Positions 50,887-60,531 of a stretch of DNA of 64,000 nucleotides are shown in pieces. Numbering within the stretch: position 1 is the stretch's first letter; the number at the start of each line of letters is the position of its first letter. Source of the stretch: Petrimonas mucosa (GTDB lineage Bacteria > Bacteroidota > Bacteroidia > Bacteroidales > Dysgonomonadaceae); the NCBI RefSeq assembly GCF_900095795.1, contig NZ_LT608328.1, forward strand, positions 861,001 to 925,000, written 5' to 3'. Under the pieces are notes generated by a model. That model ran no database searches. It was given only the letters and a program-made list of their open reading frames with translations, and was not told the DNA's origin. The position numbers and the translations under genes were made by a program.

Positions 50887-53697
50887 TTATAATGCATCCT
50901 TCACACATCGGAACCCAACGGTGGCTTTTCTCTCGAATCCCGGAGAGAGCCGCAACAGATACTGTCGGTAGTTGAGTTCGCGGGGGCCTCCCTGTACATA
51001 CCAGAAGCTCGATTTCGGCATGAAATAACTTCCTCCCTTGACCATGATGTAGCGGTAGGTGGTGTTGTCATACACATCGCTGGTCAATTGCCAGACCGAC
51101 CCGACCAGGTCGTAGAGGCCATACGGATTGACTCCCTTTTCATATTTCCCGACAGGGTAGAGGTAGCCGTCGCCCAGATTGCAGCGGGTGGAGTCGATAC
51201 CCCTGATATGCCATACCGAGAGGGTATTGGTGATGAACTCCTCTTCCCGTTCCACCGGCGTCTCCTGAATCCAGGGCCACTCATTGCCTGCTTCGGTTTG
51301 TGCGGCATACTGCCATTCAACTTCGGTGGGGAGCCGCTTCCCTGCCCATCTGGCATAGGCTTTGGCATCTTCGATCGTGACGTAGATGACAGGGTAATCC
51401 TCCTCGCCGGGAGGAATCTTCCCGTTTACCCAATGCTTCAGAAAATTGGTGGTATCCTTTGGCTGATAACCGGTTGCCCTGATGAACTCCCGGTATTGCC
51501 GGTTGGTTACCGGGTAACGGTCCATGAAGAAGCTCTTCATGAAGATCCTCTCCCCATTCTCTGTGGGATGGGGGGGATAGGGGATAAATGAGTCGCCTGT
51601 ACGGTAATTGTCGCATTGGAAATAGCCCGAGGGGATGAACACCATCCCTTCCGGCGCGGTGGCGGCAGGCTCGGTAGTCTCGGCTTCAGAGAGGAGGCGT
51701 GCTGTGCCGGGGGTGATGTTGATGATCCGCTCATCGATAACCTCCTCGCCCTGCATGGCCTGAATCACAAATTTTCCCTCATATCCGGGAAAGTGGTGTA
51801 GTAGTCTGATAGAGTGCCCGCCGATGCCGAATGTGGCAGCCCGCTTGCCGTAGGTTGGCAGGCCGGCCCAGAGCCGGATGCTGTCGCCCTCGCTGCTCGA
51901 GAAGGTCAGGAGGTCACCCTCGAGCCTTACCTTCAGCCGTGCCGGAAAGAGGGCGATGGCGGTGACCGAGCTTTCGTTGTTGGTCCCCAGGTCAGCGATA
52001 TGGAACCCCTGGAGCGATACTTTCAGGTAGTGCTTTCCGTTGATGCTGTTTACCTCCAACTCCTCATGACGGAGGAGATCCAGGTAGTGCTCATTGTCAC
52101 CCGGAGGCTCAACTTCGAATAGGTTGCCGCAGAAACCTTCGGGATGCAGGTTGAATACGGTGTAGAGGGTTTTGGACAGACCGAGCCACCGGTTCACGTA
52201 GATGCTGTCTGCGAGTGTGGGGATCAGGGGGGTGTATGCCGCCTGCAAGAAGTTGTTGCTGTGTTCCCGCTGTACCCGCAACAGTTGCCCCCAATAGCGC
52301 AGTTGTTCATCGGACCAGCCGAATCTCCCCGGCGGAAAACTGTTGATCTCGGTTCCGTGTCCGTTGAAGAAGGAGATGTTGAACTCCCTTCGTATGGGTT
52401 CCCTGGCCTCCTCGGCCACTCTGAAGATGGCAAACTCCGGCTTGATAAATTTGTTTAGGTTGAGCAGCGGGGGGTAATAGAGGGCATTGTGCACCCTTCC
52501 CGAAACGATTCCCTGCATGTCGCGGGGGACCGCCATCCCCTCGCTGTACATCACCACCCCCTTCCTGGCGGCGTCAACAGCATCCTGCAACTCCTTGCTC
52601 GATGCTCCCCTCGTGTCGAGCACAAAGCCGTCGATGTCGGCAACCCGGGTGATGTTGCTCATGCCATCTAGATGGTCCTCGTCGGACCGGGTGCTTTCGT
52701 CCCATGGATTGTAGCAGAGGAAGAAATAGGCGCCGTTTTGATGGCATATTTCCGATATCGCCTTTAGCTGGTCGAAGCCTCTCGGCAGATCGCGGAACAT
52801 GTCCCACTGGTTGCGCTGGTCCATGCCCAATGCGGGCCAGGTGGGCCAGATCCCGAAAATGTCGTATCCGCCCATTAGCTGTTTCATCTTTTTGAGGTAA
52901 TCCTCGACGTGATACGACCCGTCGGCCTGGTCATAAAAGCGTCTGTCCCACGCCATCATCAGGTTGGCGGCATAACAGTTTCGGATCCATTGCAGGTCTT
53001 CCCGCTCAAAGAGGCTGTTGTCGAAGGTGCCGGGAGCAACATCATAGAGGTATCGCTCCTGAAACATCAGCCTGAGCCCGTTTTGCCACTCTCCCCGGTA
53101 GCTCTCCAGCCAGAGGGCGTATTGGATGGAGCCTCCCGGATGGAGGATGGTTTCAAACCGTTTCAGTCTTCCGTTCTGCAGGCTTTTGTTGTCGCGGCGG
53201 GTCAGTGCCACCAGGTGGTTGTCGCCGTCGGTCTCCACACAGGAAAAGCCCAGTTCCCAGGCGTTGTCGGGCAGAATAACGTTAACCGGACTATAGCCGG
53301 GCCTGAAGAGATATGAGCGTGACAGGTAGTGTGGCCCCCTTCCCGTAATGTAGATATGGCGATCATCCCTGCCCAGCGGGACCACATTGTGCAGGCAGAG
53401 CGTGTCGCCTGAGATATTCCTGAAGGTAATGACCATCTTGATTCCGGGAGCCGGAGTAACCTGGCTGCAGGATATCTCCACTTTATCTGACAGTTTCTCG
53501 GTGGAGTGGATGGTTTCATCCAACTGGTAGGATATCAGGGGCAATTTCCGCTCCATTCGGATCTCAGGGCCAAAAGAGCGGATGAGGAGCGGGTTGTTCT
53601 TTTCAAAGACCAGTGGTCCAGGATTTTGCCCGTTCATGGACGCCGGCATGGCCAGCGAGAGCAGTATGAAGAATAACCATATCTTGTTTCCTTTCAT
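50887..53697 (-). CDS. Glycosidase-like TIM barrel fused to non-catalytic FGE-fold domain
   Basis: A 936-residue secreted protein with signal peptide (WLFFILLSLAMPASMNGQ). I took ATG at 53697 because it opens into that peptide; a longer frame from 53904 would overlap the upstream gene. Residues about 200-500 look like a glycosidase barrel (YDIFGIWPTWPALG, ICHQNGAYFFLCYNPWDEST, DIDGFVLDTRGASS, MYSEGMAVPRDMQG) that I cannot place in a numbered family. From about residue 690 there is a formylglycine-generating-enzyme/SUMF1 fold (MVFIPSGYFQCDN, WAGKRLPTEVEWQYAA). Where catalytic FGEs have a Cys pair after RGGS, this reads KGGSYFMPKSSFWYV, so no Cys remains. A binding role for this part is likely. 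Confidence 0.78.
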   Translation of the reverse strand: MKGNKIWLFFILLSLAMPASMNGQNPGPLVFEKNNPLLIRSFGPEIRMERKLPLISYQLDETIHSTEKLSDKVEISCSQVTPAPGIKMVITFRNISGDTLCLHNVVPLGRDDRHIYITGRGPHYLSRSYLFRPGYSPVNVILPDNAWELGFSCVETDGDNHLVALTRRDNKSLQNGRLKRFETILHPGGSIQYALWLESYRGEWQNGLRLMFQERYLYDVAPGTFDNSLFEREDLQWIRNCYAANLMMAWDRRFYDQADGSYHVEDYLKKMKQLMGGYDIFGIWPTWPALGMDQRNQWDMFRDLPRGFDQLKAISEICHQNGAYFFLCYNPWDESTRSDEDHLDGMSNITRVADIDGFVLDTRGASSKELQDAVDAARKGVVMYSEGMAVPRDMQGIVSGRVHNALYYPPLLNLNKFIKPEFAIFRVAEEAREPIRREFNISFFNGHGTEINSFPPGRFGWSDEQLRYWGQLLRVQREHSNNFLQAAYTPLIPTLADSIYVNRWLGLSKTLYTVFNLHPEGFCGNLFEVEPPGDNEHYLDLLRHEELEVNSINGKHYLKVSLQGFHIADLGTNNESSVTAIALFPARLKVRLEGDLLTFSSSEGDSIRLWAGLPTYGKRAATFGIGGHSIRLLHHFPGYEGKFVIQAMQGEEVIDERIINITPGTARLLSEAETTEPAATAPEGMVFIPSGYFQCDNYRTGDSFIPYPPHPTENGERIFMKSFFMDRYPVTNRQYREFIRATGYQPKDTTNFLKHWVNGKIPPGEEDYPVIYVTIEDAKAYARWAGKRLPTEVEWQYAAQTEAGNEWPWIQETPVEREEEFITNTLSVWHIRGIDSTRCNLGDGYLYPVGKYEKGVNPYGLYDLVGSVWQLTSDVYDNTTYRYIMVKGGSYFMPKSSFWYVQGGPRELNYRQYLLRLSPGFERKATVGFRCVKDAL

Positions 53698-53738
53698 AGT
53701 CGTCACTGTTGTTGCATTCATTGAAAGAGGCGACACGA

Positions 53739-55139
53739 TTATCTGGCGGCTGATTCCGCCAACATGGCGCCTTGATAGTCGACCACATAGTACCACCAGT
53801 CGTTGAACTTGCCATCCCGGGGGTTTATTCCCCGATAATGGGGCAGGTGGCCTAGATAATAGGTCATCCAGCCCAATTGCCATGAGCCGTCGGGATTGCC
53901 CCATTCAGTCCGGTTGATCTTCCGTTTCTTCTTCCCCTGCAGGTAGGGGTAGTTGAGCCATTCATCCACATAGCTTTCGATATAGGTTTCGTTGCCAAAG
54001 TCGTAGTCATATTGCCCGTTTGGCGGATAATGGACATTCCCTACCTGTGCCGCGCCCTTCTCATACCTCTCATATCTCAATCCATAGGCGGAGAAGAGTT
54101 CCCAGGTGGTCAGGTCGGATAATTCCGGTTTCTGTTCGTAATTCCACCATCCATATACCTGCATCATGGTCGATTCGAAACGGTGGCTGAAGCTCTCCAG
54201 CGCACAGGCAAGATTCCGCTCGTAATTTAGCCCCATGACCGATAGAAGCTTGTCTGAGGGGAAGGTGTCGTCGGGCGGTGAGTTGATCCAAAATGCATTC
54301 TCACCCATCATGTGCGATTCATACATACCGGAGTAGGGAAAGCTCCAGACCCACACCTCATCTATTTCTCCCCTGTTGAGGGCGAGGTCAAACTGGTAGT
54401 GGCGCACCATCGATCGGTAATCGTAGGAGGTGCCAACGGTCTTGAAGGTTTTCCAATCCTTCTCCTGGAGCAGTGAAATAATCTCTTCCAGGGAGAATAA
54501 TCTTTTCTGCGGGTCATTCTTCAGGAAGGTAAAGAAGCGGTCGGCATGATGTTCGCTCACTATTTGAAAATCAATCGTGTAGTCCGAAGCCTTTTCGAGT
54601 GCCGCTTCATATCTTCTGCAAAGCTCCACCGGATCGTTCCAGAGAAAATGGTAACCAGGCGTAAGGAAATATTGGTGAAAACGTTTTCCCGTCGACGGAA
54701 TGATGGGGTTTTCATAAACCACCGCCACCTTGACCACCTTGGTTCCGGCATTTCCATTCTCCAGTTGAATGCTGAAGGAGGCATCTTTTAGCCATTTTGA
54801 CCTCAGTTGAATTTCCGCCTCTTTCCGCAGGTTTCCCTGGTAGATATTGAGGAAATAGTGCCCCTTCTCTTGGGCATAAACCGACAGGAGGCCGTCGGGA
54901 TTGGTCTCTCCGCTCATCACGATATTATTCCCCTGCTCCCTCTCTTCCGGAGAGAGGTAGAATTCAACGGTGGCTCCGGCAACCCGCTTTCCGTCAGGAT
55001 CAGTGACCGTAATGCGGAGATCTGCCAGATGATCGCGGTTTTCACTTCCCGGTTTGCATGCACCGGGGATGAGCAAGACCAGAATGAGGAAGATGCCACT
55101 CCCGATTAACCATGTTGAGGGTCTGCTTGGATTCTTCAT
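53739..55139 (-). CDS. Unknown lipoprotein of the PUL
   Basis: A 466-residue protein with a lipoprotein signal (GIFLILVLLIPGAC). Residues about 38-130 have the carboxypeptidase-regulatory/Ig-like pattern seen in SusE-type or surface lipoproteins (LRITVTDPDGKRVAGATVEF). The remaining 330 residues are Trp/Tyr-rich with FHQYFLTPGYHFLWNDP and VWVWSFPYSGMYESHMMGEN, and contain no motif I recognise. It lies between the small lipoprotein and the FGE-fusion gene on one transcript. A catalytic or glycan-binding role on the cell surface is possible. Confidence 0.68.
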   Translation of the reverse strand: MKNPSRPSTWLIGSGIFLILVLLIPGACKPGSENRDHLADLRITVTDPDGKRVAGATVEFYLSPEEREQGNNIVMSGETNPDGLLSVYAQEKGHYFLNIYQGNLRKEAEIQLRSKWLKDASFSIQLENGNAGTKVVKVAVVYENPIIPSTGKRFHQYFLTPGYHFLWNDPVELCRRYEAALEKASDYTIDFQIVSEHHADRFFTFLKNDPQKRLFSLEEIISLLQEKDWKTFKTVGTSYDYRSMVRHYQFDLALNRGEIDEVWVWSFPYSGMYESHMMGENAFWINSPPDDTFPSDKLLSVMGLNYERNLACALESFSHRFESTMMQVYGWWNYEQKPELSDLTTWELFSAYGLRYERYEKGAAQVGNVHYPPNGQYDYDFGNETYIESYVDEWLNYPYLQGKKKRKINRTEWGNPDGSWQLGWMTYYLGHLPHYRGINPRDGKFNDWWYYVVDYQGAMLAESAAR

Positions 55140-55216
55140 TAAGTTGGCGTTAATTAATGGTTTAGGGTCAAACTATCCCGAAATTTCAGGATGGTTTGAC
55201 CCGGAATGGTGACACT

Positions 55217-55621
55217 CTATTTCAACACGATGAAATGGTGGGTATGCCCATCATTCATCAGCAGGTAGCGGGTGATGTCCAAAACGGTGAGGTCATCCTT
55301 TTCAATCCTCAGGTAGTAGATCCCTTTCGATTTTTCAGCATCCAGATCAGGCTGGAAATCCTTGAAGGTGAAGATTGCTTTGCCGTCGGCACCGGTGGTC
55401 CCGCTCAGGAAGACATTGGTATTGTTGTCGCGATCGGCCTGGGTCTTGAAGATCTTCACCGTGGCATCCGAGACAGGTTGTGTCTGGTTGTCATCGCTGA
55501 AAACCTGGAGATGAAACTCCCAGGGAATGGACTTCTGGAACTCTTCGAAGATCCCTGATCTGTCACAGGAGAAGAGAAATATGGATAGCAATATGCATGT
55601 TAAAAGTCTCGTAGCTTTCAT
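55217..55621 (-). CDS. Small SusE-position lipoprotein
   Basis: A 134-residue lipoprotein: LTCILLSIFLFSC with Cys near residue 18. The mature part looks like a single beta-sandwich with the repeat-like VSDATVKIFKTQADRDNN and SGTTGADGKAIFTF, similar to the N-terminal domain of the adjacent 466-residue lipoprotein. The ATG at 55621 places the signal peptide at the N-terminus; an earlier ATG at 55648 would add nine residues. Following SusD, it takes the SusE/F place, but no binding residues can be named. Confidence 0.72.
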   Translation of the reverse strand: MKATRLLTCILLSIFLFSCDRSGIFEEFQKSIPWEFHLQVFSDDNQTQPVSDATVKIFKTQADRDNNTNVFLSGTTGADGKAIFTFKDFQPDLDAEKSKGIYYLRIEKDDLTVLDITRYLLMNDGHTHHFIVLK

Positions 55622-55660
55622 AGGGTCACATTTTAATATGTTGTACATAATGGAAATGGA

Positions 55661-57193
55661 TTAAAACTCATACTCTTCGTACCTCTCCTGCTCTCCACCA
55701 AAAGAGTAGGATTCCAGATCGTAGAAACTGAGTTCGAGTATAGGAATCGGCAACTGACGGAACGAGCGTGTCGTCAACTGGAATTTGTCGATTGGTGTCC
55801 GCCGCCTGTCATAGAACGGAGTGGCGGTGTAGGCGTAACCGCACTCTACAAACCGTTCGTAGTAGATGGCTTCCATGATCTTATCCTTGGTGGATGTATC
55901 GGTGATGTCATTGAGATGTCCCCGGTTGACCCGAGTCAGGTTGACCAGTTGGACAGCCTTGGCCGTCTCGTTGGTTTGCAGTGCGGCTTCGGCATAGAGC
56001 AGATCAGACTCCGCTTTGGTGAAGAAGTAGAGATCGCCCTCTCCCGATTGCTGTCCTGTTTCTGAAAACCGTTTCAGAGCGTATGAACTGTACTTGCTGT
56101 AACCATCGTAAGAGAGACCTCCGGTGGGAGTATTCACGTCGGGGTAGTAGATGAAGTCGGTTCCCAGCCGGTAGTCGGGAGACTGCGCTTCAGGCAATGT
56201 CTGTCCCTGCCCGAAGTCGGTAGGCAACGGCCAGATGGCGCCCGGATCCCCCGGATAGGCCATCATGTTGATCACCCTCATGCCGACGCGGCCCCACTGG
56301 TTGCCGCCCGGCCAGGAGGCTGCGGCGTACGACCATTCATCCCAGCCCTGCAGCGGAAGTGTGGCCTTCACGTCCTGAGCCAGTCCGTCGGAGATATATT
56401 TCTTCACCCTATTCCAGTCAACAGAACTGTACTCCTGCTTGGTTCTCGGGTGGTAGGCGATTGCCCGTGCCGCCATGAAGTTGGCAAACTGGCGCAGCTT
56501 GACGTTGTTGCCCACGATGTCGGAGGGCATCATGCCGGAGAAGTTAGTGAAATTGTGCGTGTTGCAGATCTCAATGCACTTGTCGAGATAGGAGAGTGCC
56601 AGCGACTGGGCTTCCGATGCAGGCCTGATGTCATCGGCCGTAATGGATTGGATGTCTGAATCTTCAGTGATCAGGAAACACTGGTCGAACAGCAGGCTCA
56701 GTTCGGTATAGAAAGCCCCCATCAAGAAGTAGCAGTTGGCCAGGACCTTGTATGTCCGATCTTCGTTGTCCTCCTTGTAGACCATCCCCTTCTCTGCGAT
56801 GGTGGCCAGCATATTCCTGACGGTGCTGATCTTGCTGTAATGGTTGTACCACAAGGTGCGGGGGAACCCGGCATTCTTGTCGCTGTTCGGTATCATGGGC
56901 TTTTCGTAGCCTCTTCGGTAATAGTATACCTGGAGGTTCCAGTTTCCGGCGCCGGCGGTAAAGGCATCGGAGTTGGTTGCCAGAATCCAGGTGTCGCCGT
57001 CGTATGCTCCCAACATGTGGTGCCACCAGTTGTTGTAAGCGCCTCCAATCAGCGACGGGTACTGGTTGATATCGCCCATGACCGTCTCAATATCCGGATC
57101 ATACTCGTTTTTAATGTCGAGGCCGGAGAAATAGGGTTCACAGGAGGTCACTCCGAAAAACAGGATGATGAGTAGATATATTGCTCTTTTCAT
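55661..57193 (-). CDS. SusD-like outer-membrane glycan-binding lipoprotein
   Basis: A 510-residue SusD/RagB protein. The lipoprotein signal is IILFFGVTSC (Cys18). The SusD features include the start INQYPSLIGGAYNNWWHHM, TPR-like helices, the late segment LYAEAALQTNETAKAVQLVN and the C-terminal VNLTRVNRGHLND. It caps the SusC pore and binds glycan at the surface. It follows SusC after 11 bases, as is usual. Length is typical. Confidence 0.92.
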   Translation of the reverse strand: MKRAIYLLIILFFGVTSCEPYFSGLDIKNEYDPDIETVMGDINQYPSLIGGAYNNWWHHMLGAYDGDTWILATNSDAFTAGAGNWNLQVYYYRRGYEKPMIPNSDKNAGFPRTLWYNHYSKISTVRNMLATIAEKGMVYKEDNEDRTYKVLANCYFLMGAFYTELSLLFDQCFLITEDSDIQSITADDIRPASEAQSLALSYLDKCIEICNTHNFTNFSGMMPSDIVGNNVKLRQFANFMAARAIAYHPRTKQEYSSVDWNRVKKYISDGLAQDVKATLPLQGWDEWSYAAASWPGGNQWGRVGMRVINMMAYPGDPGAIWPLPTDFGQGQTLPEAQSPDYRLGTDFIYYPDVNTPTGGLSYDGYSKYSSYALKRFSETGQQSGEGDLYFFTKAESDLLYAEAALQTNETAKAVQLVNLTRVNRGHLNDITDTSTKDKIMEAIYYERFVECGYAYTATPFYDRRRTPIDKFQLTTRSFRQLPIPILELSFYDLESYSFGGEQERYEEYEF

Positions 57194-57204
57194 AATGGTA
57201 GTCT

Positions 57205-60200
57205 TTAAAATTCGATTGTTATTGTACCGGTAACCGTTCTGATATCGGATGGATATTTGGGCGTGTCGGAGCCGTTCAGCGTTCCGCTTTCAACGGTACG
57301 GGTCTCCGGGTCGGGACCTGAATAATTGGTCAGGGTAAAGAGGTTCCTGCCGACAATACCACATTTGACGCCGTAGATATAGGGAATATTCCATTTCTGG
57401 AGCTGTTTTTGGGTGATGTTGTAGTTCAATGACAGCTCCCTCATTTTCAGGAAGGTCGCATCCTCAGTAAAGGAGGCCCTGGAGTGCTGGTTCAGGTAGT
57501 TCATCGGCTTCCGCTTGTCCCATGAACGCTCTGACATGTCCCAGAATGCGGCGTTCCGCCCTGCGAACGACATGTATACCTTGGTGTTGTTGTAGAGAAC
57601 CCCTCCCTGTTGCCACGACATGGTGAAGTAGAGCATCCAGTTTTTGTAGCTCAGCACGTTCATCAGGTTCATGTTGAAGTCGGGGATCATGTTTCCAAGA
57701 TATTCATTCTGCGAGGTGTCGCCATTTTCGTCCAGAATAGACATCTTGGCCTCGTCGCGGGTGCCGATCAGATCTTTACGGACCACATAGCCGTAATTAT
57801 TGATGGTGAAGAGATCCTCCACGCTCTGGCCTGGCTTGATGAGCTTGCTGGTTTTCACCTGGTCGAGCGAGGTGGCAAATTTGCTGGAGTAGAGCTTGCC
57901 ATACTTCTCATGTGAAGCCACCTTGGTGTAGCCGATCATGAAATCGGGCCGTCCCAGTTCGCCAACATACTCGGTCAGCTTATCCCAGGTCAGGGTGGCA
58001 TCCCATCTCCAATCCTTGTTTTTCAGCAGGTTGGTGGTCAGCGACACTTCATGGCTGTGGACAAAGAACTCGCCAATGTTGATGTTCTGATATTGAAATC
58101 CGGTAACACCCGATACAGTCATCACGTAAGGCAGGTCGGTATTCCGCTTATAGGAGTAGGAGTAGGTGAGGTCAAAACGGTCGAGAAACCGGGTGTCGAT
58201 ACCCACCTCCAGCTCCTGGGAGAGGGCCGGTTTCAGTTTCTTGTTACCCAGCTGTGCACCACCGTAGAGAGTTCCATTGCTCAGCGAGAAGGTCTCATAC
58301 TTGGCACCGTAACTGGGCAATATGCCTGCGGTACCGTAAGATACCCTCGGCTTCAACATCTGGAAGTGGGGAATGGTGAAATCTTCGGTTGCATTCCATG
58401 CTCCCGAAATCCTGTAGTAGGTCTGCCACATGTTGTCGTCGCCGATGACCGAGGAGCCATCCCGCCGGATCAATCCGTCAAAGATATATTTCCCTTTGTA
58501 ATCGAGGTTACCTACTGCGGTAAAGCTATTGGAGACAACCCGGCTGCCCCAGGATGAGTGGTCTCTGGTGTCGGGATCGGCCAGTTCGAGGGAGACGTTG
58601 TTCATCCCCGAAACTGCCAATCTGGAGCCGTTGCCCCATAGCCCTTCACTCTTCTCATCCTCGTAGAGGTATTGCAGTCTCAAGGTGGTGGTCAGATCGT
58701 CGAATGATTTAGTCAACAGGCCGCTGGCCTCCAGATTGTGTTTAAAGGTGTTTCCGGACCCTTTGTAGACATAACCCTCGTCGCGGATGCTACCGTCGGG
58801 GTAATTGACCAGCAGGCGTCCCTTCGGTGTCAGATCCTCATCCTGGTAGTGGAAGAGATCGATGTTGTAGTTGACGTTGAAGGTGGACCAGGTGGTGGGG
58901 ATATATTTGATGCCGTAACTTCCCAGGAAACGGTTGGCTGTTCCCCGTTGAATCTTGTTGTTGATGTCATAGAGGGGGTTGATGTTGTTTCGGGTGGAGA
59001 CAATGTTGGGGTTCACCTTGTAGGGTGTTCCGTCCAGGTTGTCGGCCAGGAAGTCGGCATTTGGGTCGGCATAGTAGATGTCGTCGAAATTGACAGAACG
59101 GCGGTCATTGATGGTTCTGACATACAGGTTCGAGAAGGTGAGGGTGACATTCTCAGTGGCCTTGGTATCGAGGTTGACCCTGAAGCTGTGCCTCTTTACC
59201 CCGTCCAGATCGCGGATGATACCGGGATTGTGGGTATACTGGATGGAGGTATAGTAATTCATGTCGCCATCCTTGGATCGCCCGGTCAACCCTGCCGTAG
59301 TGGAGTTGAAGAGCCGGGGCGTGAAGAAATCCTTGTAGGCGTCGTGGTCCATGATATATTTGTTGTCCCAGACCTGGTCATCATCCAGGATGCCCCGCAT
59401 CGGCTGGCCCGCCTCATCCAGCTTGTGGCCGTGGGCAGTTGTCCTCTCCGGGAGAAAGCCGATCCAGTTGCTTCCTAGCTCGCTTTTTACCGATACGCGG
59501 GTTGTTCCGCTCTGCAGGTTGCTTCCCCGTTTTGTGATGATGTTGACTACACCACCGGCAGCTTTTGCACCATAGAAGGAGGCGGCAGCCGCACCCTTGA
59601 TCACCTCCACGCTCTCCACATCCTCCATGTTGATATCTTTCAATACACCGCTGGTGATGACTCCGTCGATGATGATCAGCGGCTGGTCATTGCCGGTGAA
59701 TGAGGTGGTACCACGAAGTTGTATCATCGGCTCTTCCATCGGGTTTCCACTGGCCGTGAAGACCTTGATTCCGGGCATCTTTCCCGAAAGCGCGCTGGCC
59801 ACGTTGAGGGCCGGAACTTCGGTGATGATCTCCTTGTTGATCTTCTCCACGGTAAACGACAGTTTCTCTTTGGATGTCCCTTTGGCCACACCGGTCACGA
59901 TGACCTCCTGAAGGAGTCTGGTGTCTTCTTCCAGGACGACTTCAATATAGGAGCGGTTGGCGGTGGAGATTGTTGTTTCATGGAATCCGATATAGGAGAC
60001 CTGGATGGATGCCCCTTCCTTTACCTGCAAGGTAAACTCTCCGTTGATGTCGGTTACGGTTCCGTTGGTTGTTCCCAATTCGATCACGTTGGCCCCGATG
60101 ATCGCTTCCCCGTTCTGGTCAATGATCTTTCCGTAGATTCTCCTTGTCTGTTGCTGGGCCACTTCTGTAACTGTCTGGATGTTGGGGTTGCGATCACTCT

Positions 60201-60345
60201 CGACATTGGCGGGGTAACCGGAACTACCCTGTGCCGTCATCGAGCAGATGAGCAACCCGAGTAACAACCACAATTTCATGTTTGCATTCCTTTTGCCGAA
60301 CAGATATTCGACTAAATCGCGTGCGATTGGACTGATGTTTTTCAT
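57205..60345 (-). CDS. SusC-like TonB-dependent transporter
   Basis: A 1,046-residue outer-membrane transporter. Start chosen at MKNISPIARDL; the next Met leads straight into the signal peptide (LWLLLGLLICSMTAQG). A carboxypeptidase-like N-terminal domain (IYGKIIDQNGEAIIGANVIE) is followed by the plug domain with LSGKMPGIKVF, QLRGTTSFTGNDQPLIIIDG and VEVIKGAAAASFYGAKAAGG. The barrel follows, ending in the aromatic terminus TGTITIEF. It imports glycan fragments using TonB energy, partnered with SusD. Behind the HTCS gene by about 186 bases of leader. Confidence 0.93.
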   Translation of the reverse strand: MKNISPIARDLVEYLFGKRNANMKLWLLLGLLICSMTAQGSSGYPANVESDRNPNIQTVTEVAQQQTRRIYGKIIDQNGEAIIGANVIELGTTNGTVTDINGEFTLQVKEGASIQVSYIGFHETTISTANRSYIEVVLEEDTRLLQEVIVTGVAKGTSKEKLSFTVEKINKEIITEVPALNVASALSGKMPGIKVFTASGNPMEEPMIQLRGTTSFTGNDQPLIIIDGVITSGVLKDINMEDVESVEVIKGAAAASFYGAKAAGGVVNIITKRGSNLQSGTTRVSVKSELGSNWIGFLPERTTAHGHKLDEAGQPMRGILDDDQVWDNKYIMDHDAYKDFFTPRLFNSTTAGLTGRSKDGDMNYYTSIQYTHNPGIIRDLDGVKRHSFRVNLDTKATENVTLTFSNLYVRTINDRRSVNFDDIYYADPNADFLADNLDGTPYKVNPNIVSTRNNINPLYDINNKIQRGTANRFLGSYGIKYIPTTWSTFNVNYNIDLFHYQDEDLTPKGRLLVNYPDGSIRDEGYVYKGSGNTFKHNLEASGLLTKSFDDLTTTLRLQYLYEDEKSEGLWGNGSRLAVSGMNNVSLELADPDTRDHSSWGSRVVSNSFTAVGNLDYKGKYIFDGLIRRDGSSVIGDDNMWQTYYRISGAWNATEDFTIPHFQMLKPRVSYGTAGILPSYGAKYETFSLSNGTLYGGAQLGNKKLKPALSQELEVGIDTRFLDRFDLTYSYSYKRNTDLPYVMTVSGVTGFQYQNINIGEFFVHSHEVSLTTNLLKNKDWRWDATLTWDKLTEYVGELGRPDFMIGYTKVASHEKYGKLYSSKFATSLDQVKTSKLIKPGQSVEDLFTINNYGYVVRKDLIGTRDEAKMSILDENGDTSQNEYLGNMIPDFNMNLMNVLSYKNWMLYFTMSWQQGGVLYNNTKVYMSFAGRNAAFWDMSERSWDKRKPMNYLNQHSRASFTEDATFLKMRELSLNYNITQKQLQKWNIPYIYGVKCGIVGRNLFTLTNYSGPDPETRTVESGTLNGSDTPKYPSDIRTVTGTITIEF

Positions 60346-60531
60346 ACTCGTCTGTTTAATAGTACCGTTTTCGTTAAAAAAGTTGATATTGTTAAGAGTA
60401 GAATTTTGCCGGTGCCATGGCAAACACCCTGCCTCCTGTTTTTATTTTCAAAGGTGTGTTAAATAAGATTTTCAGGGGTGTAAAATCAGTTCAAAAATGT
60501 GCAATATCGTACCAAAATAGCCCGGAATAGG

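Noticed and set aside
53698-53904. N-terminal 69-residue extension of the glycosidase/FGE protein
   Set aside because: It overlaps the upstream gene and has no signal peptide; the ATG at 53697 starts directly with one.
58738-59478. Long open frame opposite the susC gene
   Set aside because: It is antisense to a well-supported TonB-dependent transporter and shows no family motif; a shadow of GC-rich codon use.
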